DNA of 64,000 bases from Mangifera indica. Its lineage: Eukaryota > Streptophyta > Magnoliopsida > Sapindales > Anacardiaceae. The notes beneath the pieces were generated by a model, which did not search any database, was not told the origin of the DNA, and worked only from the letters and a program-made list of their open reading frames with translations. Of the stretch, positions 12,801 through 24,673 are shown piece after piece. A program made the translations under genes and the position numbers. Every line of letters begins with the position of its first letter. Position 1 is the first letter of the stretch. The stretch lies in assembly GCF_011075055.1 (NCBI RefSeq), contig NC_058143.1, positions 15,205,057-15,269,056 on the forward strand, read 5' to 3'.

Positions 12801-13809
12801 TTCTATACGTCTTTCCTATCCTAAGTCTTGTGCTAAACTTGCCTTTCTCAAGTCCAAACAAAAATAGCCTTATATAACCAATATGATTTTAGATCACAAA
12901 AAGCATATTCAAATTTCTGTTGTCATATAAATTATCAGAAGAAGAAATAAGGAGAATCAGATTAAACCAATTAAGAATCTCTAACCCCCAACTTCGGATG
13001 AAAATTGAACCCTATAACATAAAAGAAAATAACTGAAATTCTAAATAATAACTCAGATAAGTCAATATTTTGCTAAATCAATCTGATCTTTATTTTTTCT
13101 ATTCAACGATTTTTAATCATTTTACATAGTTTTCTCAGCCGTCAATCACGAATCAAAACCACAAAAAAAAGGCTCAATAATTAAAAAAAAAATTAGTCCG
13201 TCACATTATTTTTCTCCTAAGTTTTCTCACCAACCAAACACAAACCCAGAACCTAACAATGAAAAAGATACGCACTTTGACCGATTGTCCTCTCATATCT
13301 CACCAACCGAATAGACCCACGTAAAAAATCTGAAAAAAAAAAGGAAAAAAACTTACACGAGACATAGCAACAGCAGCACAAGCTAGATTAAGCTTGTTCT
13401 TAAGAACAGTCTGGTAGTCCTCGCTATCCACCAGAGCATTCGAAGCACAACCATTTGCAGCGCCCACATTAAACGACACTGTCGTTTTGTTGCCTCCGTT
13501 TACATCAGCAACGTTTTTACCATTCTTGTTACTTGAAGGAGTTTTGATCTCAACGACAGTGTGGCTTTCGGTGTCAGAAGAAGCTGAAGAAGATTGTTTT
13601 GGAGAAGATCCCTGTTGAGCCTCCTGAAGAAAACGTTGGAGGGCCCACTCAGATTCGCTACGGTTCATTTTGGACAATTCATCCGGTGCGTCAGACCAGA
13701 AACGGTCGGAGATTTCATTCAGCGAGAACACCCTATCCATGTTTGGTTCATCTACTAGTTGTTCTCGTCTACTCGTCTTGAAGGAATAAAAAGATCTCTG
13801 TGGGGCCAT
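9829..13809 (-). CDS. BZIP63: Group C bZIP transcription factor, bZIP63/CPRF2-like
   Basis: Six coding exons with clean GT-AG sites: 13357-13809, 11994-12090, 11050-11251, 10595-10670, 10382-10507, 9829-10224; 1350 nt, 449 aa. The basic region at residues 252-267 ([16 protein letters not shown]) has the invariant N-x7-R (Asn255, Arg263), and the zipper heptads run I273, L280, L287, I294, A301, L308, L315. [12 protein letters not shown] in exon 1 and [13 protein letters not shown] near the C-terminus are hallmarks of CPRF2/AtbZIP63. By family knowledge these factors bind ACGT-core elements, dimerise with group S1 bZIPs and act in low-energy and light responses; AtbZIP63 is an SnRK1 target. Homologues usually start at MDRVFS, here Met24 (13740), so that start is as likely as 13809. 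Intron 1 (12091-13356) and intron 2 hold no gene. Confidence 0.93.
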
Positions 13810-15782
13810 TTTCGTCCATTTACTTTTTAAAATTTTTTAAAATCCAAATTACTTTTCAACCAATTTATTTGGAATGGACAAATGTAGTTGAGAATTTTTC
13901 CAAATTTGGACTAATTAATTAATAATTGAATAAATAAAAATCAATTCAGAAATAATAAGACTGATTTATTGGGAGAAATATGTTTGGATATTTAATGAAT
14001 TTAAACATATTTAATAATAATAATTCATAATTATGACTATAAATGGTATTTCATTACCTATTCAATGAAAAATAGACAGTTTATCCATCTGGATTTTTAC
14101 AATTGGCAATTTGTCTTGTGGGGTCACTTCAATAAATAAAAAAAAAGGGGGAAATTATAAAATAAAAAATTCAACCAAATAATATCTTTATTAAATCTAA
14201 TGTAGGTACTTTCTTAAGGACAAATAAGGAATATTCCCATTTGAAAATAGCAAAAAGACGTGGATGGATAAAGATAAAGGAAAGAAGGGAGATAATAAAA
14301 ATTAGTGGTTGGATTGGATGGGCCCCGTGTGACGCGGCGGCCAATTCTCTTTTAATATTTGTGGATAAATGCTGGAAGTTGTTGGCACTCTGACAAAAGT
14401 AAACACGCTTGATGGATTTTTCTCACAAACTTGCTCATATGATCAAATATTATTACAATAAAATTATTTATATTTATTTTAAATGTATAAATATATTTAA
14501 ATATATGATAAAATAATTTTAAATTTAAAAGAAAATAATATTTAATTATATGATAATATATATAAATATGTATAATATTATTTGTTATAATATAATAAAT
14601 AATTTCTATTCATAATAGTAAAATAGAAATTTAGAGTTTTATGGAACAAAATAAAGAGAAAACAATTTCATCATAAGTTTCCAATTTTTCTTGCGTGCTG
14701 TGGAAAAATCCACCTTATGCAACATTATTTATATTATAATTATTTTTTGGTTTTTCTCAAATATTTTAAGAATCGATGAGCCCCAATTTCATACTTGAAT
14801 TTGTAAAATACAGTTGATGAGATTTCTTCGTTAATCAAACAAAAACTGACTTTCTTCCATGAAAAATGGGGCCAAATCACCATTACCACCCAAGATTTGA
14901 TGAGATGAAAATTTCCGCCAATTAAGTTTGAAAAAATCAATCTCCCACCCATCTTAACTTTAATAGTCGAAAGTATTTGATTCTTAAAATATTATAATAG
15001 AGGTGTATTTGTAAAATGTATGATTCATGAATCTAAATCTCACGTTACCCAATCAAGCCTTTCTCTTCTAAATTAAGTGAAATGCATGAATCTAAATCTC
15101 AAGAGTTCGGGGGAATTTACCAAAAATAAATTACATTCATGCCATAAATAGATTCTTTATCAAGGGGAAATTATAGCCACTTTGTTATGTGAAATGACAT
15201 CTTTGACCTTGTCTAACTTAAAATACAGACACAAAAACTATCTACTTCAGCAGAGTCTTTCAGCCAAGATTAACAGAGTCTATTGTGTAGCAATATAAGG
15301 GACACCCATTATGTGGGGCTTTGAAAATGGTGGATTTCTGTAAAATCAAATTAATTGATATGCAGCTAAGCTTATCTGTTACCGTAAATTGGTCTTCCAA
15401 GTCACAGACCATTTTAATATCGGTCTTGTAGCTCTGCTCTAGAGATGACACAGCCAACTCAACAACATTCTAGACCGCCCCCAACCCACCTCAGCCTGTC
15501 AATCTTTTACTTAATCTAGTCAATTTATGAAAATAAAAAACCCATGTGATCAGCTCAACCTGGCAATTTATTGTGGAATTGTTAGGACAGAAAGTCTTGA
15601 TCTGATTGATAAATTGCAAACGGTATCAAGAAGTAAAGAAATAAATTAATGAGAAAAATACATCAATGATGGAAGAGCTAGGAACATATCAAACAACCAT
15701 GTGCAGAAATGCAAGCAGTAGGAACTTTAAAATGGGAACCTTATCATGTTTGCAACCTGGTAAATTGGACATTTGAACATCC
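13810..15782. other. Intergenic: bZIP63 promoter and VHA-F downstream region
   Basis: Upstream side of the bZIP gene. A short GC-rich patch at about 14318-14348 (GGGCCCCGTGTGACGCGGCGG then CCAATT) stands out of AT-rich DNA about 0.5 kb above the ATG and may be a promoter element. The widespread AT-rich repeat appears near 14460-14590. A 66-codon minus-strand frame at 15260-15457 resembles no family I know. Confidence 0.45.
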
Positions 15783-18487
15783 TCAACGCCTTCCAGATGC
15801 TACAGACTCTGTAGAGAAGAGATGTTTTACTCGTGAAAGAACTGAATCATGAGCCGGGTCATACGGGTGGTCCTTGGAAGGAATCTCCAAGATTGCTGGA
15901 ATTGGCTTATTGTAGCTATCAACTAAGAATCTTATCATGTTTGCTACCTGTAAACAATAAGAAATGTTGTTACACTGAAGTTTGTAAGGGAAGTTTTCTT
16001 GATTGACAACAAATGTGAAGACAAAGCAAACTGCATCAAACAATATCCATACTACATGTTAGTGATATATGACTGCTACCAAGGCAAATACCCTGACTTA
16101 TCAAAAAAGCATTTTACAATTTTGCAGTGGCAATTTGAACCTGTGCCATGGTACAAAAAGATCATAAACTTATAAATTTCAGCAGATTATTGCTTCGATG
16201 ACAAATTGTAATTAGTTAACCTATAATTAACTGGCTTTCAATCATTCATGCCCACTTTCAAGCTCATATTATGTATTATAAAGTGGTAGTGAAAACTTAC
16301 ATATTGGCTGATTAATACAATAGCAATGTTCTCTTTCGTTGTAAACTCTTTGAATGCATCTTCAATTGCTTTCACTGTTGTTTCTGAGCAGAAAATATGA
16401 AAATCTTTAGCAAATTAAATCAAAATCCATAAACTTTATTTTACAAATTGACAGGAGAAATGGTATTCCAAGATTCTCATATGATATCAGTGGTGCAAAA
16501 CTGGGATGTGAAACTAATTTCATTGGCAACTGCATAAATGGTATTGGAGGATCTCATTTACCACTTGCTTAGGTGAAAAAAAAAAAAAAGCAAACCAGTT
16601 TCTTTTGGTTGTCTTTGTACTTTTCACATTGCCAAACTACCCTCCTATTGCCCCTTAGGCGTAGACACACAGTCCCACCTAAGAAGATCAACCTTTCACT
16701 TCACCCATATTGGACATAAGCCATAAAATTCATGAAGGGCTCCAATTGGAGAATATGACAAAATAGACTTTACGATATACCGGAAATTAATGCCCGGACA
16801 AGATGCATAAACTTGCTGACTTTGTAAGTCAAAACTCTTTGACTAAATGTTTCACAAGATGAGAAAAAAGCTGACTTCTATCTTTTTTGCCCCAACCGCA
16901 CTTTATCACTACATAGGTTGGTTACAGTCTCTTAAACACATATTGTGAGAAAAGAAATCTAAAATTTAAAAATGGAAAATCTATACAAGCAGATTTAAGT
17001 TTAGTATGAGCAGGCTTCATATGAAATTCTACAAAAGCAAGTTAGCACATTTTGCCATCAAAGAGGCCCAAGAACATACTTGAATCAACAATGAGGTAGT
17101 TTGTTTTTCTCCGGAGGTCAATGTTACCAACTCCAGCCAGCAAAAATCCAGTAACAGTGTCCTACAAGATTACAAAAAGGTCATCATAAGATTTGTCTAG
17201 AGATGAAAGTTTAATTTATCATGGTCTTAACCAGTACAGCTGCATTATACCTTTGTAAACCCATCTGAGGATCATAAAACGCAAGGAAAATGCTGCATGT
17301 TGGAATGAGTGAATATAATATCTCTAATTTCCAGACATTCTACGGTACCATCCACAGTTGTCACACATCAGCAATTTTCACAAGTTATACAAGTGTCTGA
17401 CACATCTTAACTCTCACAGAAATAAAAAACCTTTAGTTGTCTATTATTCTTAGATGCTCAAGGACACATTAATTCATATTCTGATTAGCAATTTTTTTTG
17501 GCTACCTAAAAATGAATAATGTTTGGAGCCAGATTACCAAACCATGCTTTCACTCTATTGCCATTTTTCTCATGACTCATACTGTTTTCCTGTCCTTTAT
17601 CAACACTTGTGCTTTATCCAACATAACAGTGCATCATGTATGTCTTGGACATAAATCAGTTGTCACAAGAAACAACCATGTCTTGTTTGAATGTAAAACA
17701 ACATCCAAATCAGCAGATGATATTATTTTATTAAGAACATTAAAAAGAGAAGAAGTCAAGAACATTAAAATCATCATCATAGCACCCTCCCATTATCTAT
17801 CGTAAGATGAAAGAAAAACTACAGTATTATGTTAATAAGGCATAACACTATATCAACACATAATTTTGAGGAGTCAAGAACCATAAGGCCTCACAAATTT
17901 GCACACTTGACTGAAATATGTATAATACTAAGCCATGACTATTACCAAGCTGTGTTAGTTGAACACTTTAAAAGTATGTAACCGCACTGTCAAATGTTGA
18001 GCTGTATTTTGTTATATTAGGAAGACTATCAAGCTATATTAGGATAGAATATGTAATTTAGGGATTTGATTTAATTTGTTTCCTTCTATACCTTCTTTGT
18101 AACTGTATATATTGTACTATTTTGCTATCTATCAAATAAGAAAACAATATTTGAATTCCTTCATTCTGTTTTTCCTTCTTCTCTTTGAATTCACATCAAA
18201 CACCAAAAAAAAAAAAAAAAGCAGAAACACGTGACAAATTGGCTTGAGCATATTACTCAGCTGCTAATGTCACCATAACAAAGTGGCAGAGACATTTGAC
18301 AAACATTAAGTAAATGACACCATGGTATTGCTGATTGATTGTGCACTATAAAGTCCGTTGTATAACTATTCGACTGAAAAAAAAACTCATAAACTGATCT
18401 CTAAGAAAAACCATTATCAATTACCTCATCAGCAATCATAGCAATAAGTGCTGAGTTGCTAGTACGGATTTCAGCTCTTCCAGCCAT
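15783..18487 (-). CDS. VHA-F: V-type proton ATPase subunit F
   Basis: Four coding exons: 18425-18487, 17080-17161, 16301-16383, 15783-15947; 393 nt, 130 aa, the usual length for plant subunit F. Exon 1 reads [20 protein letters not shown]; exon 2 [20 protein letters not shown]; exon 3 [20 protein letters not shown]; exon 4 [20 protein letters not shown] to SVASGRR. All junctions are GT-AG and in frame. By family knowledge subunit F sits in the central rotor shaft of the V1 sector on tonoplast and endomembranes, coupling ATP hydrolysis to proton pumping. A 5' UTR intron is likely, since a TTTTGGCAG acceptor on the minus strand lies at about 18509. Intron 1 carries a solo LTR. Confidence 0.95.
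17995..18195. mobile_element. Solo LTR, 201 bp, in VHA-F intron 1
   Basis: Begins TGTTGAGCTGTATTTTG and ends GAATTCACA (TG...CA) and is flanked by a perfect 5-bp duplication, TCAAA at 17990-17994 and 18196-18200. Size, termini and 5-bp duplication are those of an LTR retrotransposon that lost its interior by LTR-LTR recombination, or of a short TRIM LTR. No internal domain is left, so the superfamily is unknown; the orientation is not decided. Confidence 0.85.
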
Positions 18488-19360
18488 TTAAAATAAAATA
18501 ATCGAACTGCCAAAAGAAAACAAAATAACAAAAAATAAAAAAAATCAGATACAATCTTATGTGTAACAAAAGAATATTCAGATGATATGATCATGAAATG
18601 CAAACCCTACCTCTCAGTACAAACATAGTCAGAGATTAACATGAACAGACCACTAATCTTCTAACTAAAAATATATCTATTCTCTTCGTGAACAATATAT
18701 CTAGCCTGCTAATTGGATATAAATAAAACCAGACAAAAACGTGGATGCCTATACCCAACACGCACAAACAGGTGAAACAAACTGTGCTCTATACCATAAA
18801 ACTTAAATATGAAAACTCCCCAAACAACTTCATCTAAACTTCAGGCATACCCAATTTTCCATATTGAAAATTTCACATCATTTGGAACCTCTGAAAAGAC
18901 GAAAGCAACATCATAAAGTTTAGTTGCACATATATTAAAGCAAAACACTACTAACCCACATTATGAAAACTGCTTCCAAATCATGAAATCCCCATGATCA
19001 AGATCCATATATCAAACAGAGGAAGTTCAATCCTTTCCCGCGATAGTGAAAATAAAATCAAAATCCCAAATTGAGTCAATTAAAAGACAATCATGTTCGA
19101 GATTCAATATATTTACATATCTTTTTGAAGCACAAATCATGACATGATTATTAAACAAATCCTGCATTTGACTGCCGAAATTTTCTCAGAAAGGAAAAGC
19201 ACAAACCTGTAAACCAGTCTTTCAAGCTCTCGGATTCAGAGTTCCAGGAGAGATCAAATTGTGGAGGTTAGGGAGCCATTTGGGTCGATGTGTTTCATAT
19301 GGCCCGAATCAACTTGTTCCAATTCTTGACCGATCCGGCCCATTTGAAAAGCCCAGCTTA
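18488..19360 (-). promoter_or_regulatory. VHA-F 5' UTR, leader intron and promoter
   Basis: On the minus strand a splice acceptor (TTTTGGCAG) lies about 20 nt above the ATG, and a donor (GGTTTACAG followed by GTTTGTG) lies near 19205, so the leader probably has a 0.7-kb intron with a short first exon near 19206-19265. Above it, reverse complements of GGCCCA (19337-19342) and AGCCCA (19350-19355) give TGGGCC/TGGGCT site-II-like motifs, common in promoters of plant housekeeping genes. Transcript ends are inferred. Confidence 0.55.
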
Positions 19361-19834
19361 TTTATTCTCTCCTTATTGCTTCTCTTCATATTATTAAAAA
19401 AATTAATATGATTAATGGGTTTTTCCCCCCAAGTTTTCTCAAAAAATAATGCACCCTCTTGTATCAAATCAAACAATCACTGCCAGTGGTCCTTAGGGTG
19501 GCACATCCAAAAACAGTGAAAATTTCTCCGGGATTGTCGTTCTTACAAACTGAACAAAAGAGAGTAAAACGTAATTGTATAACAACAAAAAATGAGATAT
19601 GCAAGAAACACTATATGGGAAGAGATAAAGATGCAAGAGATAAATTCAAATAGAAATTTGCAAGGAGAAATATTCAAGGAAGAGAGAAAAGATTGTAATG
19701 AATTCCTAACTTGATGAGTTAGCTTATTGTATAAAAGGCGCAATGGTGAAATGAAAAAGCAGAATCACTAAATCAATTATCTACCTTATTCTGCAATTGT
19801 TGTTGCAAGCTGCAAAACAATGAACACTATTGCT

Positions 19835-20107
19835 TAGGGCTGGATTCGAGCAGAGCCCTTGGCTCGGTTTACATATAGTTGAGCTCGAACTCATGAAAGT
19901 TAAGCTCGAACTCGGTTCAAATTCATCTTGGTTCATTTTTTGTTATTAAAACGACGTCGTTTTAATATATATAGATCAAAACGACGTCATTTTGTATCAA
20001 AATTTTTGATTGAAAAATCAGACAAATAGCTCGAGCTCGACTAGGGCCGACTCGTTTTGGGCTTGTCCGAACCGAGCTTGAGTTGACTCGGTTCGAATCC
20101 AACCCTA
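19835..20107. mobile_element. hAT-type MITE, 273 bp, perfect 8-bp target duplication
   Basis: Terminal inverted repeats TAGGGCTGGATTCGA at the left and TTCGAATCCAACCCTA at the right, flanked by identical CTATTGCT at 19827-19834 and 20108-20115. The 8-bp duplication and TAGGG termini fit the hAT superfamily. The interior is made of GAGCTCGA-like words around two near-copies of AAAACGACGTCGTTTT / AAAACGACGTCATTTT; there is no coding capacity. A related, older copy lies at 56193-56498. Confidence 0.9.
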
Positions 20108-20115
20108 CTATTGCT

Positions 20116-21812
20116 GTTGAAAGAATCCATAATAGAACTTAGAGTCTAATTGATTGATTATACTCCCATTTTGGTGCAATGTCACATCTTAGAAACCTAA
20201 GACAAGAATGTTCCTTGCGAAACTATCTCATATGCATTAGATGAGTTACTCCCCAAGATTGGAATTCATAAAGACTAGACCCTTGGTTTTTTCCTTTTTG
20301 GATATATGGATGCCCTTCAAATTCCTTTTAAGATGTTCAACCCAAAATCCTTAGCCAAATTGTATTCCTTTGCCAAACTATAAGATCTTATCATGTTATA
20401 ATAAAAGATTGGCCAAAACCTATTATGAAAATACCAGATCCTCCATCACTAGCCCTTAAAACTAATTAGCTAAGCAAACAATCTAAGCTCCTATCAATAT
20501 CAAACATACCCAAACTACCTTACACTCCCACCAAGAACAAAATTATGTCTAACAAGATTGAAATCAGGTAGTATGATCCAAATTTGGTGGAAATTGAGTG
20601 AGGCAATAATAACTAGTCAGAGATGAATAAAAGACAAGTCTATAATGAGTTGTGGTGGTAACGAAAGAGAAAAAGAGATCAAAAGTGCCATTCAAGTACT
20701 CACTATGTGGAGACCTTAAAAGGTTTTAAGCTAGGAAAAAGAGGTGCTAAGGAAATGAGTCAATGATCGGATTAGACGGAACATGTTCAATGGGGTGCTG
20801 AAGAAACTAGACCTTTGGGTTGATATACTCAAGGTAAGTTGAGGAGTTGTCTAATAAAGCCATTATTAGAAGTAATTTATATCTATAGTTATAATATTAA
20901 TAGCTCTGGAAGAATCTTTACAAAGTAAACATAAAGATTACAATGGAGGGTCTTGAAAAGGGCTTAAAATATGAGAAAACCTCAAGTGAGATTGTTGAGT
21001 TTGAGGGTCTTGTTGCCTTAGTGTTAATATCAAATAGATCCTAAGCGTAGATAAGATACATGGTGACTATTTATCCTTTATCTTATGTCTTTTTTCTTTG
21101 TCGACTATAAATTAGAAATTTAAATCCAAACATAAAAAGTAATTACATTTTATTGTGGATAGATATCATATGAGAATAATATTATATATATTTATTTTAA
21201 ATATATACAAAATAAACACTTATATATGTCATCACATAATTATTAAAATCACCTGATTATCTAATGACAAATACCAAATATACATATATTTGTATACTTA
21301 AAATAAACATTAATAATTTTTTTAAACATAGAAATCGAGTAGATTGGCTAAAGGCGTTCTCTGGTCTGATCAATTACGTTTGTCTACTACTTGAAACACG
21401 GGCTATCACTTACTTGACGTCGAAAATCATTTCTCCACGTTCAACGGAAGGGGCAAAGGAACTACAACATATACGATACTTTCGGAGCACGGTTGGTCCA
21501 ACCAGACAGAGCTTTCGATTGTTTGAATTATGCTAATTATCTGTGCAACTTTCTCCGTTTAGCTTTCTTAATTAGTTGTTATTTTGATCCCCAAAGCATG
21601 GACATTGTATGATGATTGAATAATCTGGGGTGCTTTCTCATTACAGTATAATGTTGAGTTTTTTTTTTTTTTTTTGTAAGAGTAAAGATGTTGTGCCTTT
21701 ATAGCAATCATTGTTTCTCAAGTGACTTTCCAAGTTACCAGCCAATTTGATTCAGCATAATATCAACCCTTTACATTTCTCTGACCAATTTGCAAAATTT
21801 GTGTACTACAGA
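20116..21812. other. Intergenic upstream of the GME copy
   Basis: No gene recognised. 21340-21530 is less AT-rich than its surroundings and may be a non-coding first exon or promoter of the GME copy. A T-run of about 17 lies at 21660-21676. Repeats at 20120-21000 look like decayed transposon sequence but carry no diagnostic motif. Confidence 0.35.
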
Positions 21813-23810
21813 ATGGGAAGTAATGATGGAACCAACTATGGTGCCTACACCTACGAGGCTCTTGAGAGGGAACCTTACTGGCCTTCTGAGAAACTTCGGA
21901 TCTCCATTACTGGGGCAGGTGGTTTTATTGCAACACACATTGCTTATCGTTTGAAGAGTGAGGGCCATTACATTATTGCTTCCGACTGGAAGAAGAATGA
22001 GCACATTACTGAAGATATGTTCTGTCATGAATTTCACCTTGTTGACCTTAGGGTCATGGACAATCGCTTGAAGGTTACTCAGGGAGTTGACCATGTGTTT
22101 AACCTTGCTGCTGATATGGGTGGCATGGGCTTCATTCAGTCCAACCATTCTGTCATTATGTATAACAATACAATGATCAGCTTCAACATGCCTGAGGCCT
22201 GTAGAATCAATGGAGTTAAGAGGTTAGCTTATTGGATACTGTGTACCTTGGCATCGTTATTGGGAAATTTACCATTTAAAAATTGAAAATTTTCTTGCGA
22301 CACATCTTTAAAGTTCAATAGTCCTGTTTGGGCAGGTTTTTCTATGCCTCTAATGCATGCATTTACCCTGAAATCAAGCAGCTGGATACTAATGTGAGCT
22401 TGAAGAAGTCTGATGCCTGGCCTGCAGAGGTGTTACTTTCAGTGCTTAATAATTGGAAATTTGGCCTAGTAGACAGTAACTCATGGACTTACTAATGATT
22501 TGAGTTGCCTCTCTTGGGCTTCTAGCCCCAAGATGCTTATGGTTTGGAGAAGCTAGCAACTGAGGAACTTTGCAAGCACTACACCAAAGACTTTGGAATT
22601 GAGTGCCGAATTGGAAGATTTCACAATATTTATGTCCTTTTGGTACCTGGAACGGTAAGTCCTTTACTCGGAAATCTACAGGTATGGTTTTTTTCTCTTG
22701 CCTTCTCAATTGTATATTGTCATTGTATATATTTATCATAGGTGGAAGGGAAAAGGCTCAAGCTGCTTTTTGCAGAAAGGCTATCGCTTCTATTGACAAG
22801 ATTGAGATGTGGGGTGATGGACTTCAGACCCGTTCTTTCACCTTCATTGATGAATCTGTAGAAGGTGTGCTATGTAACTGCTGTTTTTTTCCTAATTTAG
22901 TTGAGGCTAGTATTTTCTTGTCAAGGTCTTGCCTAAATTCTATATATTCCATGAATCCAAATATCAATGCATATGATTTTTCTCTTAAAAACTCTAAGAT
23001 TAGTTTAGCTTTTTGGAAATCAACGCAGTACGTGAGATGTATATAAGGATTTGCAAAACTTGTTCAACAGATAGGTCTGATTCTTGATAACTAATTTTGA
23101 TGGTTGGAGACCAAAGTGGCTTTAATATGTTTCTTATTCTTGTTTGTAAGGTGCTTTATGTTGCATCCTTAGGAATTATGATGCCCTCAAACATTACAAA
23201 CATTTATTAACGCTGCTTAATGTTTACATGAAAAGCTCGTAACACTTTTAACAAATCAGCTTGAAGTTTTTGACTTCTTTTTCATTTCGGAGTTACATTT
23301 TTGACGCCTTTCATTAATATAATATCTCCAAATCAATGTGCTTAGATTGACAAAGTCAGACTTCCGAGAGCCAGTGAACATTGGAAGTGATGAGATGGTC
23401 AGCATGAATGAGATGGCTGAGATTGTTCTTGGCTTTGAGGACGAGAAGCTCTCTATTCATCACATTCCTGGCCTTGAGGGGGTTCGCGGCCATAATTCAG
23501 ACGGTACGCTGATTAAAGAGAAGCTTGGCTGGGCACCTACGATGAGGTTGAAGGTAACAATTCCATCTTCTTGTTTTTTGGGTGTCTAGATACTCCCTTA
23601 CTCATGGCAAATCCTAATATTATGTAGGATGGTCTGAGAATCTCATATTTCTGGATCAAGGACCAGATTGAGAAGGAGAAGGCAGAAGGTATTGACCTGT
23701 CTATACATGGGTCATCTAAGGTGGTTGGAACTCAAGCCCCAGTTCAGCCGGGTTCGCTGCATGCTGCTGATGGGAAAGAATGGAGTAGATTAGCTACATG
23801 GTGCTTTTAG
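21813..23810 (+). pseudogene. GME: GDP-mannose 3,5-epimerase copy with frameshift and lost stop
   Basis: GME makes GDP-L-galactose in the Smirnoff-Wheeler ascorbate pathway. Exons 21813-22222, 22336-22429, 22526-22654, 22742-about 22872, 23346-23553 and 23628-23810 cover the enzyme from MGSNDGTNYGAYTYE to GSLHAADGKE. The NAD-binding GAGGFIATHIA, ACIYP Cys, QDAYGLEK Tyr/Lys and GREKA Lys are all present. In exon 3 the expected NIYGPFG reads NIY then V-L-L-V: one G is missing at about 22634. The shifted frame reaches TAG at 22859-22861, giving about 250 aa with a wrong tail instead of about 377. The exon 4 donor region (GTGCTATGTAAC) also seems to have lost a base, and the final stop has become TGG, adding nine residues. 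Substitutions such as PEACR and YASNAC occur at normally invariant places. I read it as a recent pseudogene; an assembly error at one base would explain only the first defect. Confidence 0.8.
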
Positions 23811-24673
23811 TTGCCCAGAAAGGCCAAGTTTTTCTGTCTGTCCAAATGGCTTATGAAGGTATTTGAGTATGTGCCATTATTCATTTTGGTATCTAGTTTG
23901 TACTATGTTACCTAGTGTAGGAGAATTGAAAAGCTTTGATGTTTCCGATTATTTTTAACCTGGCTTTTCAAGAATGGCTATGATCGTTACCATCTTATGT
24001 TGATCGGTTATCAATAAATTTCATGGCACACCACTTCGAAAGAATGACTTTTTTTTTTGGTTGTTTTGCATCATTGGAAAACTTTGGATAGCTTTATCTA
24101 TTAGAAGCATTAGTGGTGTCTGTTGCAGGCTTGTGATAAGCATGGTTGCATTGCAGTCTGAGAGAGAGATTGTAGGCCACTCGATGTTACTTGTGGTCCT
24201 TGGATGATGGTGATGGATTATTAATGGAAGAAAATTAGATTGTCAGACATCACAATTGCACTAATCAGCATTTAATTTTCTCCAATGAAACTTGGTCAAA
24301 TCTGTACAGCTTTTATAAGGCGGCCCAATTTTTTATGTCGGGAGCTGCATCAGGTTCCGTGGTTGAGATGTGAGATGATTGCTCTGGAACTATGGCTAAA
24401 TACTGAACGTAATGTTGTGTATTACTGTGAAGGCGACTCAATGTGAAGGCTGAAGCTGCTGATTCGTGTCCAACAAGTGCAGGGTTTCAAGGCAAGTGGC
24501 GCTTCCTCCAGTAGGCATTTGGGAATTTCAAACCGAGAAGCGTAGCTAGGTCATACTAGGGTTGCAAACAAGTTAAGTCATTCGCGAGTAGTTTGTGGCT
24601 TGACTTGACTAATTCGAGCTTGATAACGACTAATTTGGTTAGTTCACGAGTTTATGGTGATCTAGTTTAAGTA
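23811..24673. other. GME-copy 3' flank
   Basis: Probably includes the former 3' UTR. At about 24558 TAGGGTTGCAAACAAGTTAA resembles one end of a hAT-type element of the GAGCTCGA class, but the other end was not found. No open frame of note. Confidence 0.35.

Noticed and set aside
21771..22148. 125-codon minus-strand frame over GME exon 1
   Set aside because: Antisense shadow of the GME coding sequence.
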